From assembly GCA_026874595.1 (NCBI GenBank), contig CM049313.1, forward strand, positions 52,129,659-52,193,658: a stretch of DNA of 64,000 nt, read 5' to 3'. The notes below the pieces were generated by a model. That model searched no databases and was not told where the DNA came from. It saw nothing but the letters and a program-made list of their open reading frames with translations. The translations under genes and the position numbers were made by a program. The stretch comes from Sipunculus nudus (lineage: Eukaryota > Annelida > Sipuncula > Golfingiida > Sipunculidae). Shown here piece after piece: positions 14,403 to 25,888 of this stretch. Each line of letters begins with the position of its first letter. Position 1 is the stretch's first letter.

Positions 14403-14675
14403 AATGAAAATAAATGTTAAAAATGGTTTACATCTAAAATGTGTTGGTCTCATCAAACAATCTACCAAAATAGGCTGTTTACTATGACTTTCTGTAAAGT
14501 ACAATAGAGCGTCGTTTATTATATGACTTTATTTAAAATAATTGATCCCCCATCAATGAAAATAAATGTAAGAAAGATGGTTTACAGCAAAAATTATTTT
14601 GAACTCACCAAATAATCCAGCAAAAAAACTGTTTACTATGTCTTTCTGTAAAGTACAGAAGAGCGTCGTTTATAC
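14403..14675 (+). repeat. about 152-bp tandem duplication
   Basis: Two direct units start with AATGAAAATAAATG at 14,403 and 14,555. Both end in ACTTTCTGTAAAGTACA-like sequence followed by GAGCGTCGTTTAT. They share most of their length with scattered substitutions, so this is a moderately old tandem duplication. No coding potential was seen. Confidence 0.8.
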
Positions 14676-17628
14676 GAAAAGCTCGGGATCAAGCATTTTG
14701 ATCGGATGAGCGATTTCGCAAGATTGCTTTTGGAATCACCGTGATGAGGCCTACCGCCGAGTTAAATACATAAGCAGATACTGACTGTCCCACATTGATT
14801 AAGCTAGCCCCTGATAATCGTGTGACAATATATTACAACATTTTCGATCGATTTCATAAATGTATCATACAACACCTTATTAAATTATAGTATAATTACT
14901 GGTGAACAGCCCCCCGCTGGAAACAATCGGTATCGTACTACATAATGTCACGCGTGGCCGCCATGATAACTGGAATGACCTGCCATGACCTCGAAAGTGC
15001 TGCCATATCTTGGCATATAGTTAAATGCGGGAACCTTTATACATGTACGGTATTTTAATGAAATGGCAAGAGAAAGGATCGGTTGAATGCACAAATCAAC
15101 AAGTTTATGTACACAGTTTTTTTTTTCAAAACGTAAATTTCGCTGACCGTAGATCATTTGACGTTTAATTTATCTGGGGGGTCAGCTGGCTTGGTACCCG
15201 TGGTCTTGCTAGGATCGACAGCTTGTCACCAACTGACAGGACATGGCGCTTACGTGACTCAATTGACGAGTAAGAGTTAACAGTATGTAAAAATTCACGT
15301 GGATAATAATCAGGATGAGCAGTAAATTGTGTTGACATCGACCATCACAATGGTTTAATCAGCTTCGTAGCTTGGTTTATATAAAGCTCAGACTTCCTCA
15401 ACAACAGTCGTAAGAAGAAATTCTAGCAGATCAAAATTCCCATATATCGGGCAGAAATAATCTCGCCAATAAACTTTGTGAGTGGTTAAGGGAGGCCCGC
15501 CCATATAAACTCAACCAATGCTCACCGTTGTCCTCAAGGCCTAGGCGACTATCGGAACGAAGATAAAGCTATATATCCTTGAAATAAAAGCAACCCTGAT
15601 CGAAGCTGAGCCGGGGACTACATGAATCAGCGAGGCTGAGTTTATCACACCTACAACCTGCGGTCGGCTACTCAATTATGGTGGATTGTAACATTTTGTT
15701 TGTACAGTTTAATTACACCGGCTTGAGCTTTCTGATTAAAACGAGGACAACCCCGGCCGGCGTGGCGTTGTTTTTGCCTACGCTAGGGTTCACTTATCAG
15801 TCGGCATTATGCATCTTAACTGATGTGACTACTTTTGTTTTGAATCAGCCAATCTTTTTTAGCATTTTTACTTGGATTTTTGTCATTGTTCATATTTCAG
15901 ACAAATGGTCAAAATTTTGGTTCTATTTTTTTATTTCGGATGAACGGTTTCGAATAAACGTTCTACTGTAACTGATCCCATAAACCTGATTAATACACAT
16001 TTGTCATTGAACGGAAATAAAACCGACCAATTCACACCCATTATTACCTTCTTTGTGTGATCTTTAACACATGATCCGATCCAAGTTCCGTAAAATAGAG
16101 TTGTTTATACAGTTGCTTCAGAGTCATTATATAATCTCTGGCGTCGTATGTAGCCATCACATAGATAGTCATATCTAAATGACGTCGCCGTATCAGATTT
16201 CTTTCCGAGTTGGTAAAGGAAGGAAACAACTTCAAGGTCTGTGGTTTAATGTTTCAGTTTTTTTCACTCACTTTTCGTCGGAAAATATGTCGTCCCTTCT
16301 GGTCATCATTTTGTATTCAATGCTCTTGCATATCTGTATGGACAAATCTTACATGAGGTTGTAAGGTCTCACATATTTATACGTCTGTCAAGTCAGAAGG
16401 TGACTTCAGTCGCAATATGTGCAATTATCCAAGTGATATCATGGTTCTAAAGTCGTAATGTTAACTGACTGAACGATCGAATTTTTTTTCACATTACCAT
16501 CAGATACCCGTAGGTAATAAAACGTTGTTTATATAAAACATTGTTTCCATACTTTGCAGACCATCAAAGAGTATTTAACGTGTCATTATTTCAGTACCTT
16601 CTACTTTATTTGGTCCTCTATCTTGTTCATGCTTATATTATATTCTTTTTACCTTACGACTTTCCTTATGTCTTTAGAAATTGCATTCTTAATAATAAGC
16701 AATCCCGTAAGTCATAGGCACCTCCAGTGGTCATGGAAACTTTGTAAGCGGATTCGTTTATGCTTTACTTGCTTTATTTGGTTTGATGTCTTGTCCTCAT
16801 ATTATGCCAAAACGAAAGAATGCTGACAAGCAAATACATTATTTCATTTTGGCACAGAAAATGAAAGGGTATAGAAATAGTCATCGATTCAGTAAAATAC
16901 TGAATTAGTATCTTTGTGATATAGGACAACATTGTTTAAATAAACATTTTGCTAATTGGCTCCCAGGTGATGCATTCTGATAAGAAAAATCAAAATGCCT
17001 TTAGCATTTATCACTTAAATACTACTTTAAATGTTAACAGAACTGTGGGATTTCAACAGATAGGTAATAAGACTGCAATATAGTCCATGTAATCATACAG
17101 AAGCACACATATGGGACCCAGAGGTGGCTAACGATTATCTATTTTAGTACATGTCCTACTATCATTACTGCGAGATATATTGGAGAATAAACCTTATGAA
17201 TGTCTGGCCGTAGGAGTACCGACCACTGTTTGTAAATAGCATGTTTAAAAATCTACTGAATATTTTATGAAGGCTGTTACAGTAGTCGTTGCTCTAGACG
17301 GAAGCATTTTTTTCTGGACGAAAGGTGTTCTACATGACCAAAATGTTTAAGTTGCCTCAAAGGGGTGTTGTTGTTTTGAGCAGCAATAGGAACAATGGAA
17401 TGGCTATTTACCAAAAGCAGCATATACCAATTTGTGCATTGTGAAATAAATCCCATTACTCCTGGCAAATGATAAAATACCGTAAAACTGTAAAAGCATT
17501 ACATCATACATTTTCTGTATTAATTTTAATTACTCTCTTAGTTTACTTACGTATTCTCTCCGTCCTCTCCTAATCACACTCGCTGGTACATGTCAAGACC
17601 TACACTTTATTATTTTCAAACCTTATTT
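14676..17628. other. noncoding, two hydrophobic chance frames
   Basis: Open frames at 15,678-15,971 (97 codons) and 16,554-16,826 (90 codons) translate to hydrophobic peptides, as expected of T-rich DNA, and show no family motif. A TATA-like TTTATATAAAGC at about 15,375-15,386 precedes GTAAGAAG at 15,410, but too closely for a normal first exon. No gene is supported. Confidence 0.45.
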
Positions 17629-17735
17629 GGTACCGCTACCCAACTTATGTGGAACCACTACGCAACCCATGTGGTACCACTACCAAACTTATGTGGTACC
17701 ATTACCGAACTTATGTAGTACCACTACTAGAGAAT
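17629..17735 (+). repeat. 24-bp minisatellite, four to five units
   Basis: Imperfect units of the type TGGTACCACTACCnAACTTA repeat in tandem, each containing a GGTACC KpnI-like palindrome. The units differ at single positions. An open frame through them (17,649-17,861) reflects the repeat, not a gene. Confidence 0.8.
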
Positions 17736-18220
17736 GGTACGGATAACATTTCCTTCGTATGGAAAAGAAAGGGTTACTCTAGAAATTTTTGTCCAACTGG
17801 TTTTGGAAGGCCAATAAACCTTTCCAATGGCATGGAAATAATAATGGTTATATTTTATTAAAAAAATCATCCCAATATTATATGCCCGATTGCTTCTCAA
17901 CATTTCACCATATAGCCAACATATCACCATAAAGGAGAATATTATTTTGTGACAGGCGCGATAACAAATATATGGACATAATAGGTGAGGTCTATTTTCC
18001 TAACATACATGCTACATATATATATTAAAAGATATGAGCCATACACATATCAGATTAAACCGACAGCCAGGTGTTCTACAGACCTGTCCATGTATTTTAC
18101 AATGATAAACTGATTGTCCATGTTTTATCAGGTTTGATTATTTTTCGGGACAAAAGTTATTGGTGCATCATACACATATCACAAAATTAAGATAGAACGT
18201 GAAGTACTAGAATATGTGTT

Positions 18221-18224
<4 letters not shown>
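17736..18224. other. noncoding, nothing recognised
   Basis: AT-rich spacer between the minisatellite and the AT tract. Nothing was identified. Confidence 0.5.

Positions 18225-18295
<71 letters not shown>
18225..18295. repeat. (AT)n microsatellite
   Basis: About 35 uninterrupted AT units, among the longest in the window. Confidence 0.95.
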
Positions 18296-18298
<3 letters not shown>

Positions 18299-19133
18299 CT
18301 TGGTTCAATTGTACTTGATAGGGCTCAAAGGGTTTTGTATTTGGTTTTATAAGCACAGTTTTATTGTTTCAGGACTTGTTTCAGGTATGAATTAGCCGTT
18401 TAGTTCTGCAAAGCCAGATGTTACAACTCTTTATATGTTGTGAAGATATTGTGAGAAATATTCCTAGTAGTGAGCCTCCGTGTATCATTCTTGAAAGTTT
18501 TGTAATGTGTTTGGTGGCATTATTCCTAAAGGAAATTTGCCTATTAGACGAAAGTCGTTCATGAGATAACTCTCTCATAGCTAAACGCCTTTTTTTTTAT
18601 AAAAGGGATGTTTAACGTTGATAAATTAAAAATCAGCTTCGTCTGGCTCGTCTGTCAGTTAAAAAGAATACAACTTTAATGAGAGCGGACGGTAAAGCTT
18701 CGACAAAATCTCTTTGAATATAAGAAATTGACTTTGTTAAAGTTACCCGAAGTACGAAAAAAATATGTGCGACGTGATCATAACCATGACATAACTGAAT
18801 TTACATGCGGTAAAATTGGTGTCGCGTCTTCCATGTAACGGAGAATTGATTTTCGCCGTCAGAGACTTTTTTGTTCATTTGATGCCAAGAATGAAACAAA
18901 TGAGCATGTGGCCTCTGGTGAGTCGTCATGCTATCGCATGTTACTAGCATACTGCCCTTTCCAGCAAAGGGTTTTATGTTGATTCTTCTACTAATTCCCA
19001 TTATACAATAATCTAATATTTGGAAGATAAAAATTATACTAACTATACTAACTTGACTAATTAAGGACAGTACTCAACAATGTAAAAAAGTAACATCCCT
19101 ACATTTATTATTTAGCTTAAACAATTTGTCAGT
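18296..19133. other. noncoding, nothing recognised
   Basis: No recognisable gene, RNA or repeat boundary. The short open frames on the minus strand (66 codons or fewer) lack motifs. Confidence 0.5.
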
Positions 19134-19878
19134 GTATTTTACGCCTGGCCGAGCCGGCCCGGCCCACGTGTGAACTCTGAAATGTAGAAACACAGGGTTC
19201 GTTGTTCTATATGTTTCCTGAAACGTGTGTATTGTTGGGTTCTTTTGATTGTTCGGGAATTGGAAAGTTCTCGGCTTGAGGTGAAAAGTTATAAATAAGG
19301 GGCTGTGTTTTAGAGCCGGGAGAGAGGAGAGAGAAATATTCCAGCGTACGCGGAAGAGTATAAGAAAGTTTGTGGACCTATTCGATAATTACAGCAGTTA
19401 TAGATTTTCTTCAAATTTGTAATGGATTTTAATTAGTCTTCAGTTTGCCTTTGGGATCACAACCCGAACTTCACTTTGGATTACAACAAATTGATTTTGT
19501 GATTGAACTGGACTGTTATTCTCTGAGAAAATTTATCTGAACTGTTTATCTGGATTATATGCTTTCAAGGACTTGTTGTCGCTATGACAGTGGTGGTATC
19601 CAGGTACTGTACACTATATTTATTATACTGTGAAATGTTATTGATTTGCTGTTGTACTGTTGTCATTCTGTATAATTGTATTGATTAGGTGTATTATAAT
19701 ATAAGGGTTTCTTTAAGAATAAATTATAATTATTTGTTGACAAAAAACACTTATTCCTCTTGTTCATTCCCCTAGACATTTCACGCTGCCTAGTGTTACA
19801 GAATCTGATTTTTTTTATCCCCAAAACAAAATTTATGCTCGTCACGACTACGTGATCAGTTGATATCATGTTCCGTGA
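19134..19878 (+). repeat. LTR-like dispersed repeat, copy 2 (fossil)
   Basis: Related to 1,121-1,626. The shared blocks are an aaGGACTT...GGTATCnAGGTACTGTAC segment, a GAATAAATTATA polyadenylation-like signal near 19,718, and GCTGCCTAGTGTTACAGAAT near 19,785. The block closes with GTTCCGTGACA. A TATA-like TATAAATAAGG near 19,290 is followed about 30 bases later by a purine-rich stretch, the expected layout of an LTR promoter. The front third differs from copy 1. No target-site duplication or internal coding region was seen. Family unassigned; likely old. Confidence 0.4.
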
Positions 19879-20844
19879 CATAAAGAAATCTGGAAATTGC
19901 GGTATTATTGTTCATACCTATATAGAAAACAGACAAAAATAAATATCCTATCTACGCATTTCATTTGGGGCTTTTATCCTGTTCAGGCTCATTCACTGGT
20001 CTACGTTATTATATAAAAGTCCTTGTAGCATCTTTTAGATGGGCTTTTCCTGTTTGAACACCATTCTGGAATTCTTGATAAAGAAATGTCTTATCCCTGC
20101 TAGATGACTCTGTCTCATGTACTATTATGTTAACTCTTGAGAATGATTTTATGTGATAACTGTTTGTCAACTTTTGTTATGACTTTAATTGAATTACAGA
20201 AGCAACAAACGAAATGGACTAGGTCACTACGCCAGATTTATTTTATCACCAATTATTGTTTTGGCAGAGATTTTTCAAAGTGCCATCTCTCATACTGGCA
20301 TGTCGTGTCTCATGGAACTTCCCATCTCCACGTCTGACCAAAAGGAGCAAATGACTATGTTGGGGCGTTATGACAAATCGACAATAACGGTTTGCATCTG
20401 TAGAGATACATCTTCTTAGGTCACAATAAAAATTAAATGTGACCTCCGTTTATAAATAATAACTAATAATAACTAATAACTAATAAATCTGTTACCCTTC
20501 AAATAACAGATGTCCAATGGAAAGAAAGAGTCATGCAGCTATTGCTATACGCAGAAACGTAAAGATCAGCGCTGTTAATTAGAAAAAAACTGTGTGTTAT
20601 TCGACCCCGATAAGGCAATTAAATACATCAATAATAATACGCGTGATTTTCAAATCTTAAAAATCTGGGTATTTTTTAAACTATTCTAATTAATTATGGC
20701 ATATGTTATGTAAGATAGATATAAGAAAACAAAGGTTCGAAACAAAAATTTTGATATGCTTTTTCATATAGAATACTTAGCTTAATTAACTTATTATTTG
20801 TAATCTAAAACGTTATGTATTCCACTTTTCCATTAATTAGCCCA

Positions 20845-20845
<1 letters not shown>
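19879..20845. other. noncoding, nothing recognised
   Basis: Two overlapping short open frames at 20,137-20,419 (+) show no family motif. A short AATAACTAATA repeat lies near 20,455-20,487. Confidence 0.5.

Positions 20846-20901
<56 letters not shown>
20846..20901. repeat. (AT)n microsatellite
   Basis: About 27 AT units, directly left of the repeat-like block that starts TTCCAGAAAATTCCAGG. Confidence 0.95.
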
Positions 20902-20903
<2 letters not shown>

Positions 20904-21543
20904 CAGAAAATTCCAGGTCCACAGGTCACAATTTGTGCCTGGTTAATGGACAGGCTGTCTGACGGCCAGATGCCGGACATAGAGTGATAGCTCAGGTGAT
21001 ATCAGTCTGCTGAGCTAAAAAGTTGATTAATAATTTTTTTTTTTAATATTTACAAACAGACAAAGAGATGGACAAACAAAGCTGATCACTTTATTTCTCA
21101 TTCTGCTAAGGCAGTTAAATAATGAAAAAACGCTGCATAAGACAGCTATTGACATTGATTCTTTTCTTATATAATGAACAAAGTGTCTAGAGTTCCGGAC
21201 CTTGACCCATTGCCTCTGAGCTAAAAGTCTGCACCATTTCTGGTCCTCACCCAGTTCTTGTAAGAATTATGAGTGCATACATATCACCATAATATATCTA
21301 GCATGATTGATACCCTATGCAATTTGAGAATCAAATAAAAAGTTAAAGGCCCACATGCAAATGGAAATTTATTAAGCACTTTATATTAATCAGTTGTGAT
21401 CAATTTCTTAAAATGTTAAACCAGGAGTGATAAAAACCTGTTTCTTTTTAATTTTGCAGATCTCCTCAGTTCATGGCTATTTTTCAGGTTGTAGGAAAGT
21501 CCTACATGAAGTGAAACAACTAAAATCAAATTAAATTTATATT
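20902..21543 (-). repeat. probable dispersed-repeat segment
   Basis: On the minus strand the block reads CACCTGAGCTATCACTCTAT followed by GTCCGGC, a string I associate with repeats widespread in bivalve genomes. That is recollection and unverified. A short open stretch (about 21,170-21,265, minus) contains QRQWVKVRNSRHF but no known family. It could be the 3' part of a non-autonomous element covering 20.9-22.35 kb. Confidence 0.3.
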
Positions 21544-21705
21544 TTTTACACTAAATGCCAGACCAATAGCAACTGCTCTGGTAGTTCCGTCAGTCGGTGC
21601 AAGACAAATAGCCCCATTGATGTGCCAGCGTGTTAGTGCATATACTTGTATGTCTACAGGAAGTGCCAGAACTTTAGCCTGTGTGATCTGTTTCCTGAAC
21701 CAGAC
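21544..21705 (-). other. exon-like open island B, unassigned
   Basis: On the minus strand an uninterrupted frame reads VWFRKQITQAKVLALPVDIQ and continues through TRWHINGAICLAPTDGTTRA to AIGLAFSVKN. Its composition is unlike the surrounding AT-rich chance peptides. It is preceded by CTATAG, a usable splice acceptor, and a GTAAAA donor-like site falls just after the LAFS codons, near 21,550. I do not recognise the family. It may be one exon of a gene or pseudogene, or a translated repeat. The upstream island at 22,205-22,324 has the same strand and character. Confidence 0.3.
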
Positions 21706-22204
21706 CTATAGCATCAGCCTATAATAAATTAACCATTTTACTCTTACTCTCCTAATATCCTCAATTACTGACACAGGACCCCCATTCATTAACAAAAGAG
21801 TATGAAGAACTCCATGAAAAAATAGTCTCTTCAAATACCTTTCTGAATCCCTTTTTGGAATGGACCATATTAAGTTTTAAAAATTTAATATTCAATAGAA
21901 TAAAGTCAGACAAATCACATACTATTACTCATTTGGGCAGAAGCAATTATAAACATAGTTGCCAAACTTGGCAGGTATGAAACAATTCAATAATTTTAAA
22001 TTGCATCATCAATTATCCCTCATGTATTTTTGCTCATATCACATCACATAATGCAATAAGAAGTAAACATTTTTTTATCACAGAAATGTATACCTGGTAT
22101 ATACTCGGTATATAATTTAATTTGTAAAATAATTATTTGAAAATATCAATTGATTCAGAATTCACAATTCCTAATTGCACAGTTTTTTTATCCCTAAATA
22201 TGGC

Positions 22205-22324
22205 TCATATATTAACGTCAGTTCCAGTACCCATGTCCACGTTTGTCCGGGATAATTTTTCATACAAGTGAAGGAGTGTAAACCTTTCTGGTCCAATAGT
22301 TGCAGGAGTTTCTCCGCAGACTAC
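22205..22324 (-). other. exon-like open island A, unassigned
   Basis: A minus-strand frame of 39 codons plus stop begins directly after a polypyrimidine tract and CAG (TTTTTTTACGCAG), a textbook splice acceptor. It reads VVCGETPATIGPERFTLLHL and then a YEKLSRTNVDMGTGTDVNI tail before TGA. The peptide looks protein-like (balanced composition, Gly/Pro turns), but I do not recognise a family. It could be the last exon of an unassigned gene, a gene fragment carried by a repeat, or coincidence. Island B lies 500 bases further downstream on this strand. Confidence 0.3.
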
Positions 22325-22515
22325 CTGCGTAAAAAAATAATGCCTTACCTTACTTTAATTTTGTATGAGACCAATAATCCAAAATATTTAAAAAAAAGTT
22401 ACAGCTTTTACAACTTTATTATTGCCAGGATCTGAAAGTAAACAAGGCAGACAAGCTGATGACGTCAGTCAATTGAAGATGACGCGTGACCAATCATTGT
22501 CATATCTTTGTGACT

Positions 22516-22940
22516 AGGGCTGAAAGAAGTACTCGAGTACTCGAGTCCAGGTAATACTTACCGAGTACTCGAGTCCTAAATTCCGAATCGATTACTCGTT
22601 ATGTACCTGCATATCTTAATATTACTGCAAATTTACTGGCAGTCTTGGCCTATATATTCATTATCGAAGTTATAATCATACTGTACAGTTTATTTCGAAG
22701 AGACTTACATTTTATGAGTTATATGCTTTCGAATGGAGTTTTCCACTTTTTAATTTTAGTATTTATATCTATTCCTTCGTTTAGATAAAGTTAAGCCATC
22801 ATGAAGTAAAATTGATGTATTTTTGCATCGGTAAACAGATGTCGGTTTAACTTTACAGCGTTGCCATAGTAACGAGTACTCGAGTCCGAGTCGAGTATTG
22901 CCTATCGGGTACTCTAGTCCAAAATTTTGTACCCGTTTCT
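22516..22940. mobile_element. hAT-like non-autonomous element (MITE), tentative
   Basis: The left end reads TAGGGCTGAAAGAAGTACTC, close to the CAGGGCTGAAA-type ends of hAT elements. It is followed by repeated ACTCGAGT motifs. The right end carries inverted counterparts (CGAGTACTCGAGTCCGAGTC, then GTACCCGTTTCTTC). Both arms lead inward to a TACTCGTTA block. The interior is AT-rich and noncoding. An 8-bp target duplication was not found, and the terminal match is imperfect, so family and exact ends are tentative. Confidence 0.45.
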
Positions 22941-22976
22941 TCATAACACTTGTTTTATAATGCTAAGGATGGGCAC

Positions 22977-22994
22977 GGGGGGGGGGGGGGGGGG
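22977..22994 (+). repeat. poly-G tract (18 G)
   Basis: Homopolymer G run in otherwise AT-rich DNA, just right of the hAT-like element. Confidence 0.9.
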
Positions 22995-24038
22995 TGGATG
23001 ATTGATGTGAGAATAAGTGGTATAAGTGCAGTACAGGTGAACTGCCTGAATTGACTTCCTTAAGTAAGATCTGACCTTTATTTTTTTTGCTCCAACATAA
23101 GGCTTACCTGATGATTCCATCGACATGCACACATTTTTTTCACATAATTTAAAATAAGACATCATGATTTAAACTTGATTAAAAGAAAAACTTGTGTATG
23201 AATATTGCAAGTTGGCGGAAGGTCACCTATACTGCACTTTTATCGAATAAGCGTATTCCTGTGACAACAAAAATACTTATCTCAATATTTTCACTGATTC
23301 GGCAGGTCAGGCGGATTGGCTCTGTTAGCAGATCGGTGAGCGATAATAGGTCTACCAGGCGCTATAGCCATTCTTGTAGTAAGACCTGAGCCTGGCAATA
23401 CTTTCTTAGGCCCCTCAGCCGAGCAGTACTTATTATAAGTAATGGCAGGCTCAGAGTCTCACGTTTTTCCTCATTATAAACACTCGTTTAACACAGGTGC
23501 CTGTGGATCAATACTGGTCAGATGTCAGCCTTGGAGATAAACCAACTATTAGTGTCGCTTCCCTTCACTAGTTGCGCCACTGCACAATCTTCCTATATGT
23601 GTATATATTCGCGAGAAAACATATATTGCATTTTCTTTCGTTAATACAGGATATCTTCTGAAGAATTGAAGAAGATCTGCCAAACAGTAAGATTAGGCGT
23701 ATTATGTGAAAGAATTCCCGGTATATATTTCGATAAAACGCTAAAAATCATGAAACACACTGTCGTCATTATATCCAATACATGGCAAAGCAAATTATAG
23801 ACAAGGAAGAATTTCAATGGTAAATGCCAGAAAATATAAGATTTTATAACTGATAACTTAATATATCTTAAGAATGATATCTTACTTTGCCATAGTTTAA
23901 ATGATAAGGCCAGGCGATGGCTGTTTGGTGCATGAAAATTCGTTAAAAAATACGGCGACACGAAATTGTCGCCCCAAGTGTGGTGTTGCCCTTAATGCTC
24001 TATATATGCCTAAGGTGTTACCATAAGTACTACTTTAG

Positions 24039-24039
<1 letters not shown>
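22995..24039. other. noncoding, nothing recognised
   Basis: The longest open frame is 106 codons on the minus strand (23,641-23,961). It is T/F/L-rich, without a family motif or a supporting splice or promoter signal, and is probably chance. Confidence 0.45.

Positions 24040-24100
<61 letters not shown>
24040..24100. repeat. (AT)n microsatellite
   Basis: About 30 AT units, just left of the proximal LINE-related copy. Confidence 0.95.
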
Positions 24101-24103
<3 letters not shown>

Positions 24104-25100
24104 GACTATTACAGAGCTATGTAAAACATCCGCTGAAGTTGCGTTTTAACTATTTATTATTTCCCTGTTACCCATCACCAACGTAAGACCAATAACCACC
24201 CACTCTCGACCTCGGTGATAAAGATTTTGTGACTATATTAGGTTATTTTAGGGACTTTATTGTTAATTCCGCCGAAATGGAACTGTCTCTGATTGTTTTA
24301 TCTCACAAAAGTCAGAATAATAACGTTTTATGGAAGAGCTTCAGGAGCTGTCCTCCAACAACCCTCAAGTCAATTGCATCTTCCTTATTCTCTAAGTACC
24401 TCACTTTCCCAAATCCCTTGAGCCAAAGAGATACCTGAGATAAAAGCTTGAACATCCTTATGCAGAAATCTGAGGAGCATTTATTCCCGGAAGCCTACGC
24501 AAGTCGTTGGCTAATATACAGTGAAAGGAATTGCTCTGTCATCGACTGCTAGGGATTTGCGACAGATTTCCTACAGTTCAGTTTGGCGTGTATCACTTTA
24601 TGCAACCCTGCGTTTTGTAGACTGATCATTATAGCCCGTGTTGTACAATCACTAGTTCAAAACTCTTTAACAATAACATAATGAGGCAGGCTGTGATACT
24701 GCAGTTCACAGTAGAGGCAGTTCCAGAGAAGTTAAACCATAGGCAAGATGGTGAACAGGGTCCCGCTATGGTAGTGTATGATGGCAAGGTTATAAACTAT
24801 ATAGTGTACAAAATACAAGAAAGAGCCCTTATAAATGGCTTCGTATTTTAGTCATGCAAAAAATATCTCTAATAGTACATTTGACTCTATCACAGCTTAG
24901 ATTGATACAAATGTCAACATTTTATATCTTCGGGGGGGGGGAGGGGGGAGGTTATGTCACGGTTTCCTGATCTTTTCGTGTTTTTGAGTTTGAGGATGTT
25001 AAACCTCTTTGATTTAGATATTATCATGTCCGTTCATCTGTCATAATTGTGTTGTAATGCCCAAGCAAAGCTAGTTGCTAATTGTTACACTTTCCACACA

Positions 25101-25844
25101 GGTTGTTTTTGAGCGAAAAAGAAATGTTAAATTAAAGACTGTAGCATTTTACCTGAATGAAAATGCTTTTGTGAACACGTTCTAGCTTGGTACTGTGACA
25201 TCTATTTTTTTTTTCTTTTTGTTGTCATGCCAGGACGGGAACGGGAATGTTACTTAGCTGACCAGGGTACTCCTACATTCCTCAAAAGTGTTCTTTGAAC
25301 TCTCAGGGCTACATTGTTTGACATTGTTGTGTTGGTTTCTTAAGAAATTTGATAAATATAATATAAACGAATTTCTGGATCTACTGTCTTGGTTTTGTTT
25401 GTGTAGAATATTCAACGCCACATTACTTTACGAAGGGATGACCAAGATCAAACGATGCGGTTATACAGACAATGAAACATATGTTACTGACACATCAAAA
25501 TGTTGATGTAATTTGAATTTTTAAGAGGAGGCCCTCCACAGAAAACCCAGACAGCTATTTTTTTATCATAGCATATTGTTAAGTTAGGAAAACAACAAAC
25601 AAACAGCACAATTCGAACAAAATGGCTAATGTGGCTAATACTATAACGAGAGCCCCCTTTACTTTGAACAAAACTGTACTTGAAATTTACAAGACAGTAA
25701 AACAGTTATTGGTAATACATTCAACTGCAGTGTGACTTCGGTTGTGCCACCTGAAGCTTAATAACTACACCAGCTCCACATATAAATGTATGTATGTATT
25801 TATATAATATCTAGCACGAAAATAAATTTTGCAGCAGTTATTTC

Positions 25845-25888
<44 letters not shown>

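Noticed and set aside
15375-15417. TATA-like TTTATATAAAGC followed by a GTAAGAAG donor-like site
   Set aside because: The donor lies only about 25-30 bases after the TATA element, which leaves no room for a first exon, and no downstream coding exon was found on this strand.
15678-16826. Hydrophobic open frames of 97 and 90 codons
   Set aside because: T-rich DNA yields hydrophobic chance peptides. There are no family motifs, no promoter or splice context, and no conserved pattern.
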